Shown here: positions 55,706 through 63,994 of the stretch, one piece after another
Numbering within the stretch: the stretch's first letter is position 1
Layout: every line of letters begins with the position of its first letter
Assembly (NCBI RefSeq): GCF_008933115.1
Contig: NZ_WBVO01000009.1
Span: 82,734-146,733, forward strand
Direction: 5' to 3'
Origin: Phaeocystidibacter luteus
GTDB lineage: Bacteria > Bacteroidota > Bacteroidia > Flavobacteriales > Schleiferiaceae
Length of the DNA stretch: 64,000 bases
Notes under the pieces: generated by a model
Databases searched by the model: none
Told to the model about the DNA's origin: nothing
What the model saw: only the letters and a program-made list of their open reading frames with translations
Program-made: the position numbers and the translations under genes

Positions 55706-57886
55706 TTAAAAAAACCTCAACCTATTATCCACAATCTCCACCTGCTTGCTCAAAGCTGAGAACAACTGAGCTGTCACTCTTGTGCGTAGCTGGCGGGTTG
55801 CGTTTTCTTGATCTGTAGTGTAGTCTCCTTTTTCAACGAAGTCTGCAATGGCGTTAACCTGCCAGATGTAAACACCTTGGTTGCCTTCCATTGGACCGTA
55901 GATTGGAGTTACTTGGCTTGCAGCCATGGCTCCTACAACCGCCGGCTCGTTGCCTACACCTGTGATAGAGCTGTTTGCAAGCTTCACTTGTTGAAGTGCC
56001 ATATTCTGGTCAACCTTCTCGGCAATCGCGCGGATGTTATCTTCTCCAGCCATGATTTCCTGAGCACGTGGAAGAAGCACTTTTTGTGCCTTCACGTGGT
56101 TTACAACCATCGGACGAATGTCTTCGCGAACGTCTTCTAGCGTGCGGTAACCTTCTTCAGTGATGTTCGTCAATTGTGCAACCACGAAAGAACGGTTGCC
56201 ATTGTTGATGAGCTCGATGTCACCTTCAGCAACTTCCTTGTTCTTACCAAATGCCCAAGTCACAACATCGCGAGCCTGACCCAAACCAATGATTTGGTCG
56301 GCAGTTCCTTGAAGCTGAGTCATCGGACGAACTTGAAGTCCGAGGCTGTCAGCCGCTGTAGCGAAATCTGTGTATGAAGCAGCTGCTGCAAATTCCGCAG
56401 CGCGGTTGTATACTTCTTTCTCTGTGCGGTTAGTTGTAGTAACCTCGCGGTATACCGTAGCCACCTTAATCGCCTTTTGTTTTGTGGCAGAGTGCTCGGT
56501 AACATCCATGATGTGGAAACCGAATTGAGTTTCAACTACACCGAGTGAACCCACTGGATTCTGGTATGCGAAGTTCTCGAACGCAGCAACCATTTGCTTA
56601 GGCTGGAACCACTCGTAAAGACCGCCGTTCTCAATTGAACCTGGGTCGTTTGAGTACTGAACAACCAATGTGTCGAACTGTGAACGATCTGCTTCCAATA
56701 CACCAAGAAGGCTATCCGCCAAAGCTTGTGCTTGTGCACGAGTGCGCTGAACCTGCTGGTTTTGTGGAGTAGCGTAAGAAATCAAAATGTGACGTGCAGA
56801 AACAGAGTCTGGAAGCGTCGCGATGTCAGAAAGTTTAGTGAGCTTGTAACCACCTGATTCTTCATAAGGGCCATAAACGTAACCTACTTCAGCACCGAAG
56901 AGAATTGAATCAACATTGCTGCTGAGCTCTCCAGCTCTCCAGTATCCGCCTCTGTAAGGTGCGTCGCTGTTTACAACAACAAACGCTGAATCGTTATCTG
57001 TGGTAGCAAAACCAGGAAGCGTGTCAATTGGCTCTCCCAATTCATTCTTAAGAACTTCAGGTTGGATGAGGCGAGCAAGTTCTTCTCTCACTTCTTGCTT
57101 GTCCATTTCAGAAGGCTCGATTGCAAAGTTCACGTAAAGGATGTCACGCGTTTCGAAATCTTGCTTGTACTTGTACTTATTCTCTGCAAAGTATTTTTCA
57201 AAGTCTGCTTCAGTAACCTCAACTTCATCGTCAGAAACAGAAGTGTAGGGAAGCTGAAGAATACCAACGTCAGATGAAATCACATTGTAAGCGTGCTCGT
57301 GACGAGCAATAGCTGTAGGTGTGTAAAGACCTTTCTGGATGGCATTGTTGAACTTGAACACGAGCGCTTGGCTACGAACGTCGTCTTCGAACTCCAACCA
57401 TGAATCCCACTGCTGGCGATTCTCTGGAGTTTCGTCTTTTCTCATCTCCAAATTCTCGAGCAAGCTGCGGAATTGAACTTCACTAAACTGACCTGTAGTC
57501 TGATCAATGAAAGCTGGAGTCTGACGAATGTTCGGGTTGTTGAGAATACGATTGTAGTTCTCTAGGTCGGTAACCGTAAAGCCTAGATCCTCGTAAATCT
57601 CTTGGTAGATGTTCTCTTCGAGATACTGTTGCCAAACGATATTCGACAACTGAATCTCACTCATCTGAGCGTACTGCTGGTTTTGCGTGCGCAACAGAGC
57701 GATTCTCTCGTTGAATTCATTCGCGTAAACGGTCTGACCATTTACGATACCAATTTCATTTGGATTGCCTTGAAGGATGTTCGTCCCACCGGTAAAAAAG
57801 TCGGTAAGAAGGAACGCGCCCAAAGCGACACCAATAACAACGATCAGGAGGCCTGATCTTCTGCGGATTTTTTCCAAAGTAGCCAT
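55706..57886 (-). CDS. ppiD: PpiD/SurA-type peptidyl-prolyl isomerase, membrane-anchored
   Basis: 726 residues. One membrane segment (about 12-31, LLIVVIGVALGAFLLTDFF) anchors a periplasmic protein. A SurA_N-like chaperone region covers about 40-250 (IGIVNGQTVYANEFNERI). A parvulin domain lies at about 360-465 (SARHILISYATPQNQQVQRT, FDTLVVQYSNDPGSIENGG, FAYQNPVGSLGVVETQFGFH), and a second, diverged domain probably follows. It assists folding of exported outer-membrane proteins. The length fits Bacteroidetes PpiD-like proteins. An A-box candidate TATATTCG lies about 30 bp before the start. Confidence 0.92.
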   Translation of the reverse strand: MATLEKIRRRSGLLIVVIGVALGAFLLTDFFTGGTNILQGNPNEIGIVNGQTVYANEFNERIALLRTQNQQYAQMSEIQLSNIVWQQYLEENIYQEIYEDLGFTVTDLENYNRILNNPNIRQTPAFIDQTTGQFSEVQFRSLLENLEMRKDETPENRQQWDSWLEFEDDVRSQALVFKFNNAIQKGLYTPTAIARHEHAYNVISSDVGILQLPYTSVSDDEVEVTEADFEKYFAENKYKYKQDFETRDILYVNFAIEPSEMDKQEVREELARLIQPEVLKNELGEPIDTLPGFATTDNDSAFVVVNSDAPYRGGYWRAGELSSNVDSILFGAEVGYVYGPYEESGGYKLTKLSDIATLPDSVSARHILISYATPQNQQVQRTRAQAQALADSLLGVLEADRSQFDTLVVQYSNDPGSIENGGLYEWFQPKQMVAAFENFAYQNPVGSLGVVETQFGFHIMDVTEHSATKQKAIKVATVYREVTTTNRTEKEVYNRAAEFAAAASYTDFATAADSLGLQVRPMTQLQGTADQIIGLGQARDVVTWAFGKNKEVAEGDIELINNGNRSFVVAQLTNITEEGYRTLEDVREDIRPMVVNHVKAQKVLLPRAQEIMAGEDNIRAIAEKVDQNMALQQVKLANSSITGVGNEPAVVGAMAASQVTPIYGPMEGNQGVYIWQVNAIADFVEKGDYTTDQENATRQLRTRVTAQLFSALSKQVEIVDNRLRFF

Positions 57887-57961
57887 GTACTTCTGCGGAG
57901 TTTTAGTTCAAGGTTGCGAATATAAAGGAAGTAGGGAAATGTGAGGGGGTTTTGGGGTAAG

Positions 57962-58055
57962 AAATTCTTCGAATTTAAGGCGCACTGTGTGCGGAAGGCA
58001 TTCTGCGAATGCAAGGACTCGCGAGGCTCGTTAAGGTCGCTGCGCTCCAATAGCG
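57962..58055 (+). repeat. Orphan hairpin array upstream of ppiD
   Basis: AAATTC-TTC-GAATTT, CGCAC-TGT-GTGCG and GCATTC-TGC-GAATGC joined by AAGG and GAAG, followed by the conserved ACTCGCGAGGCTCGTTAAGG and TCGCTGCGCTC segment also seen in the rodA array. The stem pairs are covarying versions of the rodA-array stems. Its purine linkers are on the plus strand although no plus-strand gene ends here. Between it and 58121 I see nothing recognisable. Confidence 0.85.
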
Positions 58056-58141
58056 TATGGCAAAACGTGCAGGTGAAAGCCTTTGAGACGAAATTAGATA
58101 AGCTTCAATGTATGGTTGAGCCTCCATTCCATTCTGCTCTT

Positions 58142-58230
58142 GAGCGAAGCTCTCTTTCAGCCGTTAGGCTGACTTTCCGTCGGTAGACGGACTTTCCGCC
58201 GAAAGGCGGACTTATCCGCCGGCAGGCGGA
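58142..58230 (-). repeat. Hairpin array directly after the CorC-family gene
   Basis: On the gene's strand, the first base after the stop codon opens TCCGCC-TGCC-GGCGGA. TCCGCC-TTTC-GGCGGA, TCCGTC-TACC-GACGGA, TCAGCC-TAAC-GGCTGA and GAGC-TTC-GCTC follow, joined by TAAG, AAG, AAG and AAGA. All stems are perfect although the arm sequences differ. No other terminator is found between this gene and ppiD. Confidence 0.92.
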
Positions 58231-59478
58231 TCAATCCCTCACCAACATCCTCACCTCTTCCAATCTATTCGAGCTCACCGTCAGTACCTCGAGTATGTAA
58301 TCGTCGAGGGCTACGCGTTCGCCTTTTTCTGGGATAGATTCAAGCATGTCCATTACGAGGCCGCCCAAGGTCGTGTAGTTGTCGCTATCTGGGAGGTGGA
58401 GCTTGTATTCGGAGTTGAGGTAATCGATTTCAAGGCGGGCCGAGAAGATGAATTCATTCGGACCAATTTGGCGTTCCATGAGCTCTTCCGTGTCGTGCTC
58501 ATCGTCGATGTCGCCAAAGATTTCTTCTACCACGTCTTCCAAGGTGATTAGGCCTGCCGTACCTCCGTGTTCGTCGAGAACGATGGCCATGTTGCGCTTG
58601 TCGCGGGTAAAGAGGTTCAATACATCATTGGCCGTCATAGTTTCTGGAATGAAACTAACGGGACGTAGTATGCTGCGAATGTCCTTCGGCTTTTTGAAGA
58701 GCTCATAAGCGTGAACGTAGCCGATTACATTGTCGATGTTCTCACTGTAAACAATGATTTTGGAATAGCCGGTTTCAATAAACTGCTCCTGTAGCTTCTC
58801 TATTGTTTCTGCTGAATCAACCGCCAAGATTTCCGTACGAGGAATCATGAATTCACGCGCCTTGATGTCGCTGAAATCAAGTGCGTTTCGGAATATTTCA
58901 ATCTCGTGATCTACCTCATCGTCGTCATTATTCGTATTCGCCTCGATGTAATGATCGATATCTACCTTGGAGAACACGGGCTGGTCGGAATCAGATTCTG
59001 CCCTGAAAACTTTCCTCAACAAAAACTTAGAGAAACGTGTGATGAGTTCTACAACGGGGAAGATGAGTGCGTAGATAAGCGTAACCGGTAGGGAGAATAG
59101 TTTCAAACTTTCGTTTGCCCTAGCGCTGAAAATCGCCTTTGGTAAGTATTCGGCAACAAACAGTACTACGATGGTAGAAATAACGGTTTGTAATAGAAGA
59201 ATGATGTACTGTTCGTTGGTCCATTGGAAGTATGGATTCAGAATTTCTGGAACGTACTTTCCAAAGAGGACGAGTGCCACGTTGTTTCCAACGAGCATGG
59301 TAGAAATGAATCGAGCGGGATGCTTAACTAAGTAGGATAAGAGCACATTTGGAATGCGCTTCTTCTTGCTCTCCAGTTCGATTTGGAGGCGGTTAGCGGA
59401 CAAAAAGGCGATCTCCATTCCCGAGAAGAACGCCGAGGCCAACAAGGCCAGAATAATGACGACGTAGGGGTCAATCAT
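58231..59478 (-). CDS. CNNM/CorC (HlyC) family membrane protein
   Basis: 415 residues. The N-terminal DUF21/CNNM domain has about four membrane segments (IILALLASAFFSGMEIAFL, FISTMLVGNNVALVLFGK, LLLQTVISTIVVLFVAEYLP, LPVTLIYALIFPVVELI). Two CBS domains follow (about 200-320: AREFMIPRTEILAV, RNMAIVLDEHGGTAGLITLE DVVEEIF with a short gap in my quotation), then a CorC_HlyC domain (about 335-412). Relatives act in Mg2+/Co2+ transport or tolerance; GldE of gliding bacteria belongs here, but the usual gldD neighbour is absent. It overlaps the small upstream gene by 4 bp. Confidence 0.9.
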   Translation of the reverse strand: MIDPYVVIILALLASAFFSGMEIAFLSANRLQIELESKKKRIPNVLLSYLVKHPARFISTMLVGNNVALVLFGKYVPEILNPYFQWTNEQYIILLLQTVISTIVVLFVAEYLPKAIFSARANESLKLFSLPVTLIYALIFPVVELITRFSKFLLRKVFRAESDSDQPVFSKVDIDHYIEANTNNDDDEVDHEIEIFRNALDFSDIKAREFMIPRTEILAVDSAETIEKLQEQFIETGYSKIIVYSENIDNVIGYVHAYELFKKPKDIRSILRPVSFIPETMTANDVLNLFTRDKRNMAIVLDEHGGTAGLITLEDVVEEIFGDIDDEHDTEELMERQIGPNEFIFSARLEIDYLNSEYKLHLPDSDNYTTLGGLVMDMLESIPEKGERVALDDYILEVLTVSSNRLEEVRMLVRD

Positions 59479-59681
59479 CTAGATTCATTTTGGATTCGCA
59501 TGCGCATCTTCCTCGAGTAAATGTATCGGAAAACACCGAGGACGAAAAATGCCGCAAAGGCAAGAAAGCGCGTCCAGCTAGTACCCCATGAAGCGTACAT
59601 TTCGATGGTAGATATGGCCATTACCGCTAGCCAAACAATTTCAAAGGTCCGATGTAGACGTGCTGTCGTTGTCTTCTTCAT
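59475..59681 (-). CDS. Small two-span membrane protein, conserved-looking
   Basis: 68 residues with two hydrophobic segments (about 12-31, FEIVWLAVMAISTIEMYAS, and 37-56, TRFLAFAAFFVLGVFRYIY) and a basic C-terminus (SRKMRMRIQNESR). I do not recognise a named family. The start lies 41 bp inside lptC, and the stop overlaps the CorC-gene start by 4 bp, so it reads as a real cistron in this envelope series. A later Met would remove most of the first membrane segment. Confidence 0.7.
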   Translation of the reverse strand: MKKTTTARLHRTFEIVWLAVMAISTIEMYASWGTSWTRFLAFAAFFVLGVFRYIYSRKMRMRIQNESR

Positions 59682-60228
59682 TCAAAAATATCGTTCCGTA
59701 AACTTCGTGAATTTCGTAATCATTCATGTGCTGATCGGCATCAAATCCCTTTCCCCAGATTTTGCTGTCGGGTGTTGAGATTGAAACCGCCACATCGCTA
59801 GAGATGCGTTCTTCTGCCTCATCCCACTCTAGCTTTTCGCTTTGGAGTTCTTCGTCTTTGGCGTTAACCACGTGGACATCACCTTCCGCCTCCCAGCGAG
59901 ATTCCTCAATGTACCTCTTTGCATAGTTTGCGGTAAGATGAGTTTCTACCGCGCCCGTATCGTTGTAGAATGTCACATCAATCCCATCTGGAAACTCCAG
60001 ATAAGGATCGTCATCGAGGTGAGAAAAATCAATTGCCTTGGGCGCTTGGAACCTGAGCACTACCAACCCGCTATCGGTGTAGGTATAGGTAACGCCATCC
60101 TGAACACGAAGTGGGCCGTCGTATTCATTCATCACTTCCTTCACGACTTTAGGGTCGTTTTGGCAGGCAATCAAAATCAAAAAAAGAGGGACAGCCCAGG
60201 CCATCCCCCTTGATATTCTAAAACTCAT
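59641..60228 (-). CDS. lptC: LptC, LPS-transport periplasmic protein, lipoprotein form
   Basis: 195 residues. The N-terminus carries a lipobox (LILIAC), so the protein is a lipoprotein and not the transmembrane form of E. coli. The beta-jellyroll repeat typical of LptC/LptA is seen in GPLRVQDGVTYTYTDSGLVV, ETHLTANYAKRYIEESRWE, AEGDVHVVNAKDEELQSEKL and ISTPDSKIWGKGFDAD. It hands LPS from LptB2FG to LptA. The C-terminus is acidic. It overlaps the small membrane protein gene by 41 bp. Confidence 0.9.
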   Translation of the reverse strand: MSFRISRGMAWAVPLFLILIACQNDPKVVKEVMNEYDGPLRVQDGVTYTYTDSGLVVLRFQAPKAIDFSHLDDDPYLEFPDGIDVTFYNDTGAVETHLTANYAKRYIEESRWEAEGDVHVVNAKDEELQSEKLEWDEAEERISSDVAVSISTPDSKIWGKGFDADQHMNDYEIHEVYGTIFLNEEDNDSTSTSDL

Positions 60229-60243
60229 ACGAGTTGGTTTCTC

Positions 60244-61707
60244 TTAGTAGAAACGTACGGTTACTGTCTCGTTGATCCAGCAGCCAATAGTGTAGGTTTC
60301 TCCTTCTTGGTGACCTAGCTGGAAAGATAGCGTTTTATCCGGCACACCTCTCTTGTAGGCTGCGATGGCTTGATTCGCCTTTCCACGAAGCGCTGGGTCC
60401 AAACGAGCTGCAGTATTCGCTTTGTCGATTGCCGCCCAGTAAACCGCCTGCTTTTCGAAGGCGTTGCTACCACAAACACCATCAGCAGATGCGTAGATAG
60501 TAGACAACTGCAAGTAAGCTTGACCGTTGTTCGGGTTCAAACGAATCGCCTCCATTACAGCAGACTTAGCCGCTGGAAGACGTCCGAGTTTTTGCATCGC
60601 GTATGCACGCTTCAAGTTGTCGTCAGACTTGATAAGTGGGTCAACCTCACCTTCGATAGACTGGCTGAAGTAGTCGATTGCCTTTTCGTACTCTTTACGA
60701 ACGAGCGCCAAACGACCCATGTTACGAGCAGCTTCAGTAGATGGATTCATCTGGTAAAGCGCCTCCGTCATTTCGAAGTAAAGTGGGTTATCGCGGCAGC
60801 TAACTACCTCACCACTATCGTTTACGTATTCTGCACCGAGTGTACGTACAGCACGACGGATCCAAACTTCATTCTCGCGGTTCTCTGCGAATGTTTCAGC
60901 GTTGTAAACTCGCGCGATAGTCTCGCAAGAAGTAAGGAACTTGCGGAGAGACTTCTCTACGTTTCCTTTTACTTTCTCGTAGTTCTCGAGAAGTTGCTTG
61001 TTACGCTGAAGTGTACGCTGACCTCTGTCGTCCAATGTACCTGCGATAAGTGCGGCATCAGCAGAAGTGATGGCGATGTTCAATTCATCTGTATTCTTCG
61101 CGATGTTCTCGTCGATGATGTTGTAGATGTTGAAAACACCTGCAAGGTCAATCTTGTCTTGCTTCTTGAGCTCAACGGCAGTCATGAAGTACGTCCAGAA
61201 GTGGCTAGCAGTAAGTGATGTAGCATCGATTTCCATAGCTTCTCCGAAAAGGTCGAATACCTGCTGGCTAGCAGAATCTCCATAGTATTCGAAGAGGTCG
61301 GCAGCCTTAGAAGCCTTTACGTAAGCCTCTTTGCCTGGGAAGTATTTGTTACGGTTGTCGTACATCTCAAACAGCTGAGACACGAGCTCATTGCGTTGGT
61401 CCATGAGTGTAGCCTTCTCCGCAGCAGCTGCGTTTTCAGCTTTGGCCTCTACTTCTTCGATTTTAGCTTCAATCACACGTGCGCCGTAGATGTAGATTAC
61501 TTCCTTGGCAGCTGGACATGTTTCGTAAACCACGTTCCAGTTGTCGTACGCTTGAGCGTATTGCTTCTGATTGAACAACGCACCAAAGTTGTTGTAGTTT
61601 TCCCAACAACGAACTGAATCGGTTGCAGTTTCACCCCAAGTTTTGTCTTGAGCGTGTAGGCCTTGCGCGAAAAGTGCCAAGGCGAAAAGTAGGAGTACTC
61701 GTTTCAT
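60244..61707 (-). CDS. TPR-repeat protein, secreted
   Basis: 487 residues from MKRVLLLFALALFAQGLHA, a clear signal peptide; the adjacent ATG one codon upstream is equally possible and a still longer start is rejected. Tetratricopeptide-like pairs occur near the middle and especially at about 340-430 (RNMGRLALVRKEYEKAIDYF, KRAYAMQKLGRLPAAKSAVM). The product is probably periplasmic or outer-membrane associated. It lies 10 bp after the outer-membrane barrel gene and 15 bp before lptC. No catalytic motif is visible. Confidence 0.85.
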   Translation of the reverse strand: MKRVLLLFALALFAQGLHAQDKTWGETATDSVRCWENYNNFGALFNQKQYAQAYDNWNVVYETCPAAKEVIYIYGARVIEAKIEEVEAKAENAAAAEKATLMDQRNELVSQLFEMYDNRNKYFPGKEAYVKASKAADLFEYYGDSASQQVFDLFGEAMEIDATSLTASHFWTYFMTAVELKKQDKIDLAGVFNIYNIIDENIAKNTDELNIAITSADAALIAGTLDDRGQRTLQRNKQLLENYEKVKGNVEKSLRKFLTSCETIARVYNAETFAENRENEVWIRRAVRTLGAEYVNDSGEVVSCRDNPLYFEMTEALYQMNPSTEAARNMGRLALVRKEYEKAIDYFSQSIEGEVDPLIKSDDNLKRAYAMQKLGRLPAAKSAVMEAIRLNPNNGQAYLQLSTIYASADGVCGSNAFEKQAVYWAAIDKANTAARLDPALRGKANQAIAAYKRGVPDKTLSFQLGHQEGETYTIGCWINETVTVRFY

Positions 61708-61717
61708 CATTTTATAA

Positions 61718-63046
61718 TTAGCGGTACCTGAATTGCGTAAACCATTTATCATTTAAAGTGAGACCGACAACAAACCTTGCATATGTCTCTTCGATGTTGC
61801 CGTTGTCTCTCACACCTCTTTGTCCAAAAACCATTCCAATGTTAAGCGTGGCTAACTTTACGTCGTTCGGAGAAGTGGTTCTTCTGCCCACTGGCATTCC
61901 GAATCCCAAAGTAAAACCGCGATCGGTGATGGCTTCATCATTCACATTCAAACCGGTGTCTTCATAGAATGCACCGAATCTGTAATCTACTTGCGAGAAA
62001 TATGAACCTCTATCGAGGTCGAAAGCGTAGTACGGAATGAACTGTCCACCGACGCCGATACGCATTCCATTGGTATATCTTCCTCTAACTTCGCTTCCTT
62101 CATTTAGTTCACCGCGCGACAAAAATTGATAGTCTGCGCCAAAACTCCAAGCGTATTGGATTAACTGTTTGTGTCTTTTTCCGTAGGTGAAACCGAGGGC
62201 ATAATTTGAATTGAAGAGCACGTCGGCATCTTCATTCTCTCTTGCATAAACGGTATCCTTATACTGACGCGCTCCTGTGGAAGGAGAATAAGTAAAGGTG
62301 TAATACAGGTCGTTCAGCGTACCGCCGATTCTAGTTTGAGGAACATAGGTTGCGCCAAGCACGAGTTCTTTAAGTGTATCCGAGCTCAGGCGGGTTACAT
62401 ATTGAATACCGGCATCCCATGCGAATCCAGTAGCGCCGAGGCTTTCTTCTTTGGTGGTGCTGTAGAAGTTGTTGTTCTCCATGAGCACGGTGGTAGATCG
62501 TTCGGCTGTACCAAAGAAATAGCTTCCGTTTACGCCGACAGATAATCCTTTAAAGATTTCGAAGGATGTTCCGAGAAAAGCGCGGTCGAAACCACCCGTA
62601 CCGATGTATTGTAGATCGGCGTCTGCAAAATCGAAAGAAGTGGTTGCGGTAACGTCGTAACCGATCTTGGTGTATGGATTGATACCGGCCACGAGTGCCC
62701 ATCCGTCCATCAGTGGGAATCCGAAGGCCAGGTAATTAAACCCGCCGTTGCCGGAATTTACGGATTGATTCGCATCGGTAAGTTGGGTTTCTTGGTAGAA
62801 GCCGCCGATATCGATGGTGGTATACTTCAGTTTTGAATAGGATGCAGGTTGGGTGAAATTGATTTGCATCGGATCACGAAGACCTGCTGAGATTCCGCCC
62901 ATACCGATTTGGTTGGCGAATTTACCGGACTCTCTCTCGCCGTTTCCAAAAATGGAATAGGGGGAGATAGCGGTTTGGGCCGACAAGGTGCCGGCGCAGA
63001 GGAGAAAGATGTACAAGCCGACGATGCGGCGAAACTCACTGCGCAT
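61718..63046 (-). CDS. Outer-membrane beta-barrel protein (FadL-like)
   Basis: 442 residues from MRSEFRRIVGLYIFLLCAG; an ATG six codons upstream extends the overlap with coaX and is less likely. After the signal peptide (cleaved near SAQ), ISPYSIFGNGERESGKFANQ and GMGGISAGLRDPMQINFTQP resemble the FadL/OmpP1-type N-terminus of Bacteroidetes. Alternating aromatic and Gly-rich strands continue to a terminal Phe-containing strand (LTLNDKWFTQFRYR). Possible hydrophobic-substrate channel; substrate unknown. It overlaps coaX by 11 bp. Confidence 0.82.
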   Translation of the reverse strand: MRSEFRRIVGLYIFLLCAGTLSAQTAISPYSIFGNGERESGKFANQIGMGGISAGLRDPMQINFTQPASYSKLKYTTIDIGGFYQETQLTDANQSVNSGNGGFNYLAFGFPLMDGWALVAGINPYTKIGYDVTATTSFDFADADLQYIGTGGFDRAFLGTSFEIFKGLSVGVNGSYFFGTAERSTTVLMENNNFYSTTKEESLGATGFAWDAGIQYVTRLSSDTLKELVLGATYVPQTRIGGTLNDLYYTFTYSPSTGARQYKDTVYARENEDADVLFNSNYALGFTYGKRHKQLIQYAWSFGADYQFLSRGELNEGSEVRGRYTNGMRIGVGGQFIPYYAFDLDRGSYFSQVDYRFGAFYEDTGLNVNDEAITDRGFTLGFGMPVGRRTTSPNDVKLATLNIGMVFGQRGVRDNGNIEETYARFVVGLTLNDKWFTQFRYR

Positions 63047-63761
63047 ATTGATGTATAATCGCATTCAGTCCGAGTAGCGTATAATTTGGACGTGCAAAGA
63101 TGTCTTTTTTTGCTTGAAGAGCAAAGGCTTCTGCATCTCCGCCTGTCGTAATCACATAGAGTGGGCTATAACGCTCTTCATACTGACGTATTGTTTCGAG
63201 CAGTTCATTCCGCATTCCATGGTAAGCGCCGCTTTGTAGGGCTGAGATTGTAGACGTTCCGATGAGCTCGGAAATTTCTGCTTCGGCCTCTGGTAATTTA
63301 GCGGTAAAGGAGTGCATGGCGTGCAGGCGCATGTTCCATCCTGGGGCGATAGACCCGCCTTGATGAACGCCTTGGTGATCGATAAGATCGTAAGTAATGC
63401 ACGTACCCATATCTATAATGAGGCAATTGGTTCTGGGAAACTCGTGAAACGCGGCTTCGCAGAGAAGGATTCGATCGAGTCCGAGTGTGCCTCTTGTAGT
63501 GTAGACGGTAGAATGTGCTACGGGGGTTTGGTGGGAGAAATGAATGGCTTGTCGATCTTCGAGCAGTTCTTTCACGAGAGGGTTAGGCTCGCCGGAATTT
63601 GTCCAGATGATCTTCCCGGGATTCACGACATCGAGCCAATCGGAAATTTTTTTTGCGATGTTTGGATCGTCGATATTGAAGTGATCGACGCGCAAAAGTT
63701 GCTGGTTATCAAAAAGTCCGAGTTTGGCTCGGGTATTTCCCCAATCGATTGTGGCATTCAT
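63036..63761 (-). CDS. coaX: Type III pantothenate kinase
   Basis: 241 residues. It phosphorylates pantothenate as the first step of coenzyme A synthesis. The ASKHA-fold motifs are visible: IDWGNTRAKLGLFDN (phosphate 1), GTLGLDRILLCEAAF, CLIIDMGTCITYDLID (phosphate 2, catalytic Asp) and VITTGGDAE (adenosine). The first motif has Trp where most members have Ile or Val. It is first in the envelope series; expression from the region shared with the tRNA promoter is likely but no clear minus-strand promoter was found. Confidence 0.94.
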   Translation of the reverse strand: MNATIDWGNTRAKLGLFDNQQLLRVDHFNIDDPNIAKKISDWLDVVNPGKIIWTNSGEPNPLVKELLEDRQAIHFSHQTPVAHSTVYTTRGTLGLDRILLCEAAFHEFPRTNCLIIDMGTCITYDLIDHQGVHQGGSIAPGWNMRLHAMHSFTAKLPEAEAEISELIGTSTISALQSGAYHGMRNELLETIRQYEERYSPLYVITTGGDAEAFALQAKKDIFARPNYTLLGLNAIIHQYAQ

Positions 63762-63787
63762 AATCGGTAAAGGTACGCTTAAGAGTG

Positions 63788-63816
63788 TTGTAGAATCAAA
63801 ATTATGTTTACATTTG
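63788..63816 (+). promoter_or_regulatory. tRNA-Phe promoter
   Basis: TTG, 18 bp, TACATTTG: an exact consensus match. The 5' end of the precursor would lie about 60 nt before the mature tRNA. Confidence 0.7.
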
Positions 63817-63882
63817 CCGCCGCAACAGACAAAACGCCCGAGGATACGAACGGCTGTTTGGGATTGCGAAACATAACATTTT

Positions 63883-63955
63883 GGTGCTGTAGCTCAGTTG
63901 GTAGAGCAAAGGATTGAAAATCCTTGTGTCGGCGGTTCGATTCCGTCCAGCACCA
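63883..63955 (+). tRNA. tRNA-Phe (anticodon GAA)
   Basis: A 73-nt cloverleaf: acceptor GGTGCTG/CAGCACC, D stem GCTC/GAGC with an 8-nt loop, anticodon stem AAGGA/TCCTT with loop TTGAAAA (GAA at 63916-63918), variable loop GTGTC, T arm GGCGG-TTCGATT-CCGTC and discriminator A. The 3' CCA is not encoded; CAA follows, so the CCA is added by the nucleotidyltransferase. Confidence 0.96.
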
Positions 63956-63964
63956 CAAAACAAG

Positions 63965-63994
63965 AAAGCCCTGCGGAGACGTGGGGCTTTTTTT
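63965..63994 (+). terminator. Terminator of tRNA-Phe
   Basis: AAAGCCC and GGGCTTT form a 7-bp stem with a 12-nt loop, followed by TTTT. It starts 9 bp after the tRNA, so the tRNA gene is transcribed alone. Confidence 0.88.

Noticed and set aside
60370..61218. 282-codon plus-strand frame opposite the TPR gene
   Set aside because: Antisense shadow; the minus-strand frame has a signal peptide and TPR pattern.
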